Source of the DNA: Mucilaginibacter sp. L3T2-6
GTDB lineage: Bacteria > Bacteroidota > Bacteroidia > Sphingobacteriales > Sphingobacteriaceae
Direction: 5' to 3'
DNA length: 64,000 nt
NCBI RefSeq assembly: GCF_030519355.1
Contig: NZ_JAUMKC010000002.1
Span: 124,001-188,000 of the forward strand
The number at the start of each line of letters is the position of its first letter. Positions within the stretch are counted from its first letter, which is position 1. The notes under the pieces are model-generated. The model worked only from the letters and a program-made list of their open reading frames with translations. It did no database searches and was not told the origin of the DNA. Shown here piece after piece: positions 58,141 through 64,000 of this stretch. The position numbers and the translations under genes were made by a program.

Positions 58141-60309
58141 ATGGCAAAAATCAAACTCATCGGTGTCGCGGTAATCACGCTGTGCATCGCCTTCTTACAA
58201 TTATCAGCGCAGGATAAACCTGTTTACAAAGACAACTCAAAACCCATCGATGCAAGAGTTAAAGACCTTGTCTCGCGGCTCACCCTTGAAGAAAAAGTTT
58301 CGCTGCTCGGTTACAACAGCAAAGCCGTTCCTCGTTTAAGCATACCCGCTTATAACTGGTGGAACGAGGCCTTACACGGCGTGGCACGTGCCGGTGAAGC
58401 TACAATCTTTGCGCAGGCCATAGGTATGGCAGCCACCTTTAACAACGATTTATTAAAAGAGGTATCAACTGCAATTTCAACCGAAGCCCGGGCAAAATAT
58501 AACCTGGCCACGGCACAGGACAGGCACTTGCAATATATGGGCCTTACTTTCTGGACACCCAACATCAACATTTTCCGCGACCCGCGCTGGGGCCGGGGAC
58601 AGGAAACTTATGGGGAAGATCCGTATTTAACCGCAACCATGGGTACCGCATTTGTAAAAGGGTTGCAGGGCGACGATCCTGATCATTTAAAAGCATCAGC
58701 CACTGCCAAACATTTTGCGGTTCATAGCGGTCCGGAGGCCACCCGGGATTATTTTGATGCCGTTGTAGACGAAAAAGACCTGCGGGAAACCTACCTGTAT
58801 GCTTTCCATGCCCTGGTAAGTGGCGGAGTGGAATCGGTGATGAGCGCTTATAACAAGGTGAATGGCACGCCAAACTCGATCAATAAAATGCTGCTGACAG
58901 ACATCCTGCGAAAGGAATGGGGATTTAAAGGGCATGTGGTTACAGATTGCGGTGCATTGGACGACGTGTTCAGCACCCATAAGTCTTTGCCAGGCCCGGT
59001 AGAAACAGCAGCGGCGGCGATTAAAGCCGGTATAGATCTGGATTGTTCCACAGTTTTGCAAAATGACGCGCTGAAGGCTGTCAGGCAGGGCTTACTTACC
59101 GAAAAAGAGATCGATAACGCTTTGTCAGCACTATTACGAACCCAAATGAAGCTTGGGTTTTACGACGCTGCGGCTGTTTCTCCTTATTATAAATATGGTG
59201 CTGATAGCGTTCATAACGCGGCCCATATCGCACTGGCCCGCAAGGCAGCCCAACAAAGTATGGTGCTGCTGAAAAATGACAATAATGTTTTGCCATTGGC
59301 TAAAAGTAAATACTCCAGCATTATGGTGCTGGGGCCCAATGCAGCCTCGCTGGATGCGATGATTGCTAATTACCATGGTACCAGCAGTAAAGTTGTAAAT
59401 TTTGTGGAAGGAATAACGAGTGCCGTGGGCCCGGCAACAAGGGTAGAGTATGACCTGGGATGCGATTATAAAGACACCACTCATTTCGGTGGTATCTGGG
59501 CTGCAGGCAATGCCGACGCTACAATTGCAGTGATCGGCCTTTCGCCGGTGCTGGAGGGCGAGGCCGGAGATGCCTTTTTATCGGAAACCGGGGGCGACCG
59601 TAAGAATTTAAGCCTGCCTGCCAGTGAGATAGCTTTTATGAAAGCCTTAAGAAAATCTGTAAAAAATAAGCCGTTAATTGCCGTGATAACCGCAGGCAGC
59701 GATGTTGATGCAGATGCCATCGCCCCATACGCTGATGCAATACTATTGGCCTGGTACCCCGGCGAACAGGGTGGCAATGCGCTGGCCGATGTTATTTTTG
59801 GTGATGTATCTCCGTCGGGCCATTTGCCACTAACATTTTATAAAGCATTGAGCAATGTACCTGATTATAAAGATTACAGCATGAAGGGCCGCACTTATCG
59901 CTATTATACAGGCCCGGTACAGTATCCTTTCGGGTTTGGACTGAGCTATACTACCTTTGCATACCAGGCTAATGGAAATTTAAAGTCAAAGTATAATTCC
60001 GCTGATACCGTCAGCGTTACTGTCAGGGTAAAAAATACAGGCAAGGCAGACGGCGATGAAGTTGTCCAGGCTTATATCCAGTACCCTGAAATTGACAGAA
60101 TGCCGGTGAAAGAGCTCAAGGCTTTCAAAAGAACATCAGTTTCTCAGGGCGCTGAACAATCGGTAACCCTGAGAATACCTGTAAAAGAACTTCAGAAATG
60201 GGATATGAAAACTCATAGTTGGAAGATTTATCCCGGCAGCTATAAACTGGTGCTCGGCAGTAACTCACAGGATGCAAAAGTAACGTTGCCATTTACGGTT
60301 GCCCAATAA
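58141..60309 (+). CDS. GH3 glycosidase, probably beta-xylosidase/beta-glucosidase
   Basis: 722 residues from the ATG at 58141 with a signal peptide (to about LQLSAQ). The N-terminal barrel has YNWWNEALHGVARAG, typical of GH3 xylosidases, and FTWTP-like TFWTPNINIFRDPRWGRGQETYGEDP. The nucleophile Asp lies in HVVTDCGALDD. A C-terminal alpha/beta sandwich with YPGEQGGNALADVIFGDVSPSG and a fibronectin-III-like end (TVRVKNTGKADGDEVVQAYI) follow. Exported enzyme trimming plant polysaccharide oligomers; exact sugar not decidable. No SusCD pair is adjacent. Confidence 0.92.
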   Translation: MAKIKLIGVAVITLCIAFLQLSAQDKPVYKDNSKPIDARVKDLVSRLTLEEKVSLLGYNSKAVPRLSIPAYNWWNEALHGVARAGEATIFAQAIGMAATFNNDLLKEVSTAISTEARAKYNLATAQDRHLQYMGLTFWTPNINIFRDPRWGRGQETYGEDPYLTATMGTAFVKGLQGDDPDHLKASATAKHFAVHSGPEATRDYFDAVVDEKDLRETYLYAFHALVSGGVESVMSAYNKVNGTPNSINKMLLTDILRKEWGFKGHVVTDCGALDDVFSTHKSLPGPVETAAAAIKAGIDLDCSTVLQNDALKAVRQGLLTEKEIDNALSALLRTQMKLGFYDAAAVSPYYKYGADSVHNAAHIALARKAAQQSMVLLKNDNNVLPLAKSKYSSIMVLGPNAASLDAMIANYHGTSSKVVNFVEGITSAVGPATRVEYDLGCDYKDTTHFGGIWAAGNADATIAVIGLSPVLEGEAGDAFLSETGGDRKNLSLPASEIAFMKALRKSVKNKPLIAVITAGSDVDADAIAPYADAILLAWYPGEQGGNALADVIFGDVSPSGHLPLTFYKALSNVPDYKDYSMKGRTYRYYTGPVQYPFGFGLSYTTFAYQANGNLKSKYNSADTVSVTVRVKNTGKADGDEVVQAYIQYPEIDRMPVKELKAFKRTSVSQGAEQSVTLRIPVKELQKWDMKTHSWKIYPGSYKLVLGSNSQDAKVTLPFTVAQ

Positions 60310-60333
60310 CCCCTGATCTCTGGTTTCGATAAC

Positions 60334-60795
60334 ATGTACAGCAAAGACGAGGCGTCGCAACTTAAGCAGGAATTCTGGACGGCTTTCGGGCAGTACATGT
60401 CGCCGGTACTTTCTGCCGAAGGCTCGCGCGTTAATTGGGTCAACTATAAAACCGGCCTCAAACATGTTTATTTTCGCATGCAGGCGGATAAGCATAGGGC
60501 GACGATCGCCATTGAGCTTGCACATCCGGATGCTGGCATACAGGAACTATTTTTTGAGCAATTCAAAGAACTGAAAAATATCCTCAATGCCGCCGTTGGC
60601 GAGGCATGGGAATGGCAGCTACATATGACCGATGATTACGGCAAGACCACCAGCCGCATCTATACAAAAATGGACGGAGTAAGCATTTTTAATAAAGCGG
60701 ACTGGCCTGCGCTGATATCTTTTTTTAAGCCCCGCATAATCGCATTAGATGATTTTTGGAGTGATGCTAAGTACGCGTTTGACGCGCTGAAGTAA
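60334..60795 (+). CDS. DUF4268 family protein
   Basis: 153 residues, soluble. Begins YSKDEASQLKQEFWTAFGQYMSPVLSAEG, with the conserved INW-like NWVNYKTGLKHVYFRM and the terminal FFKPRIIALDDFWSD. Matches the DUF4268 family of unknown function, whose fold is restriction-endonuclease-like in some members. 24 bp after the GH3 stop, so possibly cotranscribed with it. Confidence 0.8.
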   Translation: MYSKDEASQLKQEFWTAFGQYMSPVLSAEGSRVNWVNYKTGLKHVYFRMQADKHRATIAIELAHPDAGIQELFFEQFKELKNILNAAVGEAWEWQLHMTDDYGKTTSRIYTKMDGVSIFNKADWPALISFFKPRIIALDDFWSDAKYAFDALK

Positions 60796-60797
60796 CC

Positions 60798-60828
60798 TTT
60801 GAGCTTCAAATAATTTTTACTAAATTTG
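60798..60828 (+). promoter_or_regulatory. Full -33/-7 promoter of the DUF763 gene
   Basis: TTTG at 60798-60801, 19 nt, TAAATTTG at 60821-60828; the ATG begins 5 nt later at 60834. Matches the Bacteroides-type promoter at both elements and implies a near-leaderless mRNA. Confidence 0.75.
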
Positions 60829-60833
60829 TTAGT

Positions 60834-62036
60834 ATGAAGCGATCGGGAAGTGCGGATTTACCTTTACATTATGGCTATGTGCCGGTCTGGCTGGCGGAAC
60901 GGATGGCCAGGCTTGGCTTGGCAGTGGTCGAAAATATAGTGTTGGATTATGGCCGTGATGAGGTACTGCGCCGCTTAAGCGATCCGTTCTGGTTTCAAAG
61001 CCTGGGCGCTGTGATGGGTATGGACTGGCATTCATCGGGCATCACCACATCGGTGATGGGGGCATTAAAGCGTTCCGTCAACCCACATAGCAAAGAGCTC
61101 GGGATTTATATATGCGGCGGTAAGGGCAGCCATTCCCGCCGCACGCCGGATGAACTGATCAAAGTCGGCGATTTGACCGGCCTCGACGGTAACTACCTGG
61201 TAAAATGCAGCAAGCTAAGCGCAAAGGTGGATAATACCGCTATACAGGACGGCTTCCAGCTTTATACCCACAATTTTATTTTAGGCACCAGCGGACAATG
61301 GGCCGTTGTGCAACAGGGGATGAGCCCGCAATCGAAAACCGCCAGGCGCTATCACTGGCATTCTGAACAGTTAAGCTCTTTTGTTAACGACCCGCACACG
61401 TTCATCTACGGGCAAAATACCGGGAATATCCTGAATATGGTGGATAAGGAGGCTGAAAGTTCCCAAACCGGTATCATGCAAATTACAGCCGAACACCCGG
61501 AACACATGCTGAAAGAAATCAGCAAACTCACCATGCCATCCCATCATGACGTTAGAGCTAAGGACGTAGATTTAAAAAGATTAGGCGCTGTGCTTTGGTT
61601 GGCGCACGAAAAGCAGCCGAAGGATTTTGAAGGTCTGCTGCAGTTGCAGGGGCTTGGCCCGCGAACTTTACAATCCCTGGCGCTGGTAAGCGAGGTTATA
61701 CATGGCACGCCTTCGCGGTTTAAAGACCCTGCGCGCTTTTCATTTGCGCATGGAGGCAAGGACGGTCATCCTTTCCCGGTGCCTGCCAAAGTTTATGACG
61801 AAACCATCGGCGTGTTGCAAACAGCTATCCATAAATCAAAACTGGGCAATAACGAAAAGAATGATGCGATTAAAAGGCTTACCGAAGTAGCCCAGCGTGC
61901 CGAAAAGGATTTTACACCTAATGCCAATTTTGATAAGGTGATAGAGCAGGAGCGGAAGAATTCCTGGCGATACGGTGGCCGGACTGTTTTTGGCAGGGCA
62001 AAACCGCCGGTACATCAGCAATTGAAGCTGTTTTAA
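60834..62036 (+). CDS. DUF763 family protein
   Basis: 400 residues. The N-terminus KRSGSADLPLHYGYVPVWLAERM and segments DWHSSGITTSVMGALKR and GIYICGGKGSHSRRTPDEL are diagnostic. A helix-hairpin-helix-like motif occurs in LLQLQGLGPRTLQSLALVSEV, which suggests nucleic acid contact. Function unknown; a DNA-repair-type role is speculation from the motif. Has its own promoter. Confidence 0.88.
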   Translation: MKRSGSADLPLHYGYVPVWLAERMARLGLAVVENIVLDYGRDEVLRRLSDPFWFQSLGAVMGMDWHSSGITTSVMGALKRSVNPHSKELGIYICGGKGSHSRRTPDELIKVGDLTGLDGNYLVKCSKLSAKVDNTAIQDGFQLYTHNFILGTSGQWAVVQQGMSPQSKTARRYHWHSEQLSSFVNDPHTFIYGQNTGNILNMVDKEAESSQTGIMQITAEHPEHMLKEISKLTMPSHHDVRAKDVDLKRLGAVLWLAHEKQPKDFEGLLQLQGLGPRTLQSLALVSEVIHGTPSRFKDPARFSFAHGGKDGHPFPVPAKVYDETIGVLQTAIHKSKLGNNEKNDAIKRLTEVAQRAEKDFTPNANFDKVIEQERKNSWRYGGRTVFGRAKPPVHQQLKLF

Positions 62037-62048
62037 ATTAAACAAACT

Positions 62049-62158
62049 TGTCATTGCTGTAAAGAACGAAGCAACCTAATCGCCTTACATTGCCCGCATA
62101 CATAGCGGACTATACAAAACGACGAGGTTGCCGCGCTCGCCCCTCGCTCCCAATGACA
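62049..62158. repeat. TGTCATTG-type interspersed inverted repeat
   Basis: Starts TGTCATTG and ends CAATGACA (110 bp). Inner arms GAACGAAGCAACCT and AGGTTGCCGCGCTC are partly complementary. Non-coding; similar elements are frequent in related genomes. Confidence 0.7.
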
Positions 62159-62195
62159 TGTGTGAATGCCGAATGCGAATATGACACTAAATTAA

Positions 62196-62226
62196 TTTGC
62201 TTTTTTTGTATTTATTTATAATTTTG
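62196..62226 (+). promoter_or_regulatory. Full -33/-7 promoter of the 41-aa ORF
   Basis: TTTG at 62196-62199, 19 nt, TAATTTTG at 62219-62226. Same spacing as the DUF763 promoter. No longer gene lies downstream, only the small ORF at 62274. Confidence 0.65.
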
Positions 62227-62273
62227 AAAGACTGAATGCGTTTGATAAATTATTATCATTAATACTGAGCACC

Positions 62274-62399
62274 ATGAGAGGGAATATACTGATAGATTTT
62301 TTAGTAAGAAATGGTTTCCTGCCAAATAATAAAAAGCCTGTTTTAGCTCCAATACCTGTTAAAGCAAAGCCGCAAGGCCCCGCCCGGAAAGGCAAATAA
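62274..62399 (+). CDS. Small basic protein, 41 residues
   Basis: ATG to TAA, 41 codons: an amphipathic start (MRGNILIDFLVRNGFLP) and a Pro/Lys-rich tail (VKAKPQGPARKGK). Not a shadow of another gene, because the surrounding 62037-62430 is otherwise non-coding. A full-consensus promoter lies 48-78 nt upstream. Convergent with tmk. I do not recognise it; it could be a small membrane- or ribosome-associated peptide. Coding status is an inference from promoter and composition. Confidence 0.5.
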   Translation: MRGNILIDFLVRNGFLPNNKKPVLAPIPVKAKPQGPARKGK

Positions 62400-62430
62400 C
62401 TTCTGGTAATAAAATAATCTTTTTCTGTTT

Positions 62431-63054
62431 TTATTGTAGCATTGCTGAAACGGTATCCCAAATGTCGTTGGCAATTCCTTCGGGACTCTGATCGCCATTT
62501 GCGACAAATACCTTCTCTTCGCCTTTAAACACGTCTATCAATTCCAGGTATTTATTTCGTACCAGACGCAGGTTATCGAGCGTTTCGTACAATTCAATAG
62601 AAGTGCGGCCTTTGTTAAGGCGCTCTATGCTTATTTCCGGCGAGATATCGATATAAATATTTAAGTCGGGCCGGAGCAAACCGGCAGCAAGCGAGTTGGC
62701 CTGTATTACCCAGTTCTGGTCGATGTGCGGGCTTTGGTAAGCGTATGAAGAAAAATAGTACCGATCTGTGATTACCGTATAACCATCTTCCAGCATTTTC
62801 AGCATTCCGTCTGTTTTATTTAAAATGTGGTGCAGGCGGTCGGCTACAAAAAGCGCGGCAATGGTACGATGGTCGCCGTCAATGCGGTGATTGAAGATAT
62901 CTCTGATCATTTTCCCCGGAGGAGCATCCGTTGGTTCGCAGGTAGTGTAGACCTTATGACCGTTCGCTTCGAGCCTGTCTTTCAGCAAACGTACCTGAGT
63001 GCTTTTTCCGCTGCCATCAATACCTTCAAAGGCTATAAAAAGATTTTTCTTCAT
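62431..63054 (-). CDS. tmk: Thymidylate kinase
   Basis: 207 residues. P-loop FEGIDGSGKSTQVRLLKDRL, the DRY region TVITDRYYFSSYAYQ and the lid region near RLNKGRTSIELYETLD. Phosphorylates dTMP to dTDP for DNA synthesis. The -7 box ends 4 nt before the ATG, so the mRNA is likely leaderless. Confidence 0.96.
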   Translation of the reverse strand: MKKNLFIAFEGIDGSGKSTQVRLLKDRLEANGHKVYTTCEPTDAPPGKMIRDIFNHRIDGDHRTIAALFVADRLHHILNKTDGMLKMLEDGYTVITDRYYFSSYAYQSPHIDQNWVIQANSLAAGLLRPDLNIYIDISPEISIERLNKGRTSIELYETLDNLRLVRNKYLELIDVFKGEEKVFVANGDQSPEGIANDIWDTVSAMLQ

Positions 63055-63058
63055 CAGC

Positions 63059-63066
63059 CAAATATA
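63059..63066 (-). promoter_or_regulatory. -7 box TATATTTG, 4 nt before tmk
   Basis: Exact TAnnTTTG on the minus strand, spacer GCTG, then ATG. Confidence 0.6.
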
Positions 63067-63081
63067 GAAATATTGCAGTCG

Positions 63082-63609
63082 CTACTTTAAGGATATGCAG
63101 ATTTTGTTCGCCGAGTCGAGCTGCATTTTAATAGCAGGTAGGTTTTCTGAAGCAATCTTTTTTATTTTTTCGTCAGAATTAGCGCTGGCCGTGGTATACA
63201 GTTTCACCACCTCTTCATGATCATTAACGATCATTTGCAAATACGCTTTGTCAAACGCCGGCCCCGATTTTTTTGAAAGGTCTTTAATCATGTCCGCATG
63301 GGCATTGCTGATAGCACCGGAATTAGCCATTTTTTTATCGGCTTCAAGCTGTCTTAATGCACTATCCAATTTGGTATGGCTTTCAATAAGCATCTTGGCT
63401 AAACCTATAACCTTGTGATTGTTGGAGTTTGTTATAGCCAGGCCTGAAGCCTTAATGTCGCTCATGCTGCTTTCAATGCCACTTCTTATAAACTGCTCGC
63501 CTTCCTGTTCATCGTTAATGTCGTTGTAATTTTTGCCCTTTCTGTCATGACAGCTTGCGGCAAAAACAAGAAATAAAAACGCAACAGAAAGATATAGCAG
63601 ATTCTTCAT
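63082..63609 (-). CDS. DUF4142 lipoprotein
   Basis: 175 residues from the ATG at 63609 (MKNLLYLSVAFLFLVFAASC). Lipobox FAASC. The mature helical domain (EQFIRSGIESSMSDIKASGLAITNSNNHKVIGLAKMLIESHTKLDSALRQLEADK) matches the ferritin-like DUF4142 family. It is a periplasmic or outer-membrane protein of unknown role, often linked to stress. The upstream extension to 63693 is rejected because the signal peptide begins at 63609. Confidence 0.87.
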   Translation of the reverse strand: MKNLLYLSVAFLFLVFAASCHDRKGKNYNDINDEQEGEQFIRSGIESSMSDIKASGLAITNSNNHKVIGLAKMLIESHTKLDSALRQLEADKKMANSGAISNAHADMIKDLSKKSGPAFDKAYLQMIVNDHEEVVKLYTTASANSDEKIKKIASENLPAIKMQLDSANKICISLK

Positions 63610-63720
63610 CGGAGAAATTAAGTTTATACGTAAATGTAACAACTTAACCCCCATCTGGTTTGTGAAAGAGATCAAACCTGCTGAAACGGTCAAAAAACGC
63701 TTAATCCGGTTGCCTTAAGT

Positions 63721-64000
63721 TTATGCGAGATTTCGCCCTGCGTTTACAATGCCATAAACTGTTCTGATCACCAGTTTGTTGTAAATCTTGGTGAGCTCTT
63801 CATCATTGCAAGTGTTTAAGCATTGCAGTGCGTAGTGCTGCATGATCACCAGCGGTAAAACAATTTTTTCGCGTATAGCGATAGATTTACGCTCAACAGG
63901 ATATTCCTCCATTAGCTTTTTATTGCCGGTAAGCTCAAGCAGCATGGCTTTGGTTAGCTCATACTCGTCATGCAGCTTTTTCCAGAAAGCGCCAAATTTT
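63721..64000 (-). CDS. ppc: Phosphoenolpyruvate carboxylase, C-terminal part
   Basis: Partial: 92 codons to the stop, with the rest beyond the window. The sequence FGAFWKKLHDEYELTKAMLLELTGNKKLMEEYP and the end LVIRTVYGIVNAGRNLA follow the C-terminal pattern of PEP carboxylase (xLLxITG, RNxG-like last residues). PEPC feeds oxaloacetate to the TCA cycle, which here also includes icd. The last residues are NAGRNLA instead of the more usual RNTG, as in some Bacteroidota enzymes. Confidence 0.75.
   Translation of the reverse strand, partial: KFGAFWKKLHDEYELTKAMLLELTGNKKLMEEYPVERKSIAIREKIVLPLVIMQHYALQCLNTCNDEELTKIYNKLVIRTVYGIVNAGRNLA

Overview
The window looks like chromosomal DNA of a Bacteroidota bacterium, most likely Sphingobacteriaceae (Mucilaginibacter/Pedobacter-like). 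The evidence is promoter -7 boxes of the TAnnTTTG type in front of many genes, weak or absent Shine-Dalgarno sequences, menaquinone synthesis by the futalosine route (mqnC), a BlaI/M56 pair, many DUF-type lipoproteins, and interspersed repeats of the kind common in that family. I saw no rRNA, tRNA, CRISPR array, prophage or intact insertion sequence. It is mostly housekeeping DNA with small accessory patches. LAYOUT. 1-1.9 kb: the N-terminal part of a beta-helix lipoprotein and a decayed reading frame. 1.9-4.7 kb: mce, then iscS-iscU-iscA for Fe-S assembly (the matching chaperone hscA lies at 46.7-48.5 kb). 4.7-5.5 kb: a REP-associated tyrosine transposase killed by one in-frame stop, flanked by its REP hairpins. 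5.7-9.2 kb: acyl-CoA synthetase, CPBP protease, HAD phosphatase. 9.2-9.8 kb: an antitoxin gene with a PIN toxin broken by a small deletion. 9.9-14.5 kb: lysS, mqnC, a double ABC ATPase. 14.6-17.3 kb: the most interesting locus, with two paralogous repeat lipoproteins diverging from an ECF sigma gene and a gene that fuses an anti-sigma-like domain, one membrane helix and a trypsin-like protease. 17.4-17.9 kb: five tandem 110-113 bp repeats. 17.9-20.7 kb: nuoD, nuoC, pdxH. 20.8-29.4 kb: yqgE, purE, purK, icd, fasciclin protein, accC. 29.5-32.6 kb: a two-haem cytochrome and a blaI-M56 operon with two palindromic operators. 32.7-37.6 kb: a MITE-like element, topoisomerase IB, aldo/keto reductase, threonine aldolase and secreted hypotheticals. 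37.7-40 kb: a flavoprotein whose start codon overlaps that of divergent nuoA, then nuoB. 40-48.5 kb: small enzymes, ribE, a TPR protein, hscA. 48.7-64 kb: a large outer-membrane zincin, dienelactone hydrolase, histidine kinase, clpB, GH3 glycosidase, DUF4268 and DUF763 proteins, a small 41-aa ORF, tmk, a DUF4142 lipoprotein and the C-terminus of PEP carboxylase. HOW THE GENES WORK TOGETHER. The strongest new signal is a shared two-part motif, TGGGTTAC-N15-GTATTAAG, found exactly three times: before each small lipoprotein gene and before the ECF sigma gene. This points to an autoregulated envelope-stress regulon in which a membrane-bound anti-sigma/protease fusion controls the sigma factor. A second theme is promoter placement: eight or nine genes have a -7 box only 3-5 nt before the start codon, suggesting leaderless mRNAs and correcting several TTG starts. 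A third is the scattering of complex I genes (nuoAB, nuoC and nuoD in separate units).
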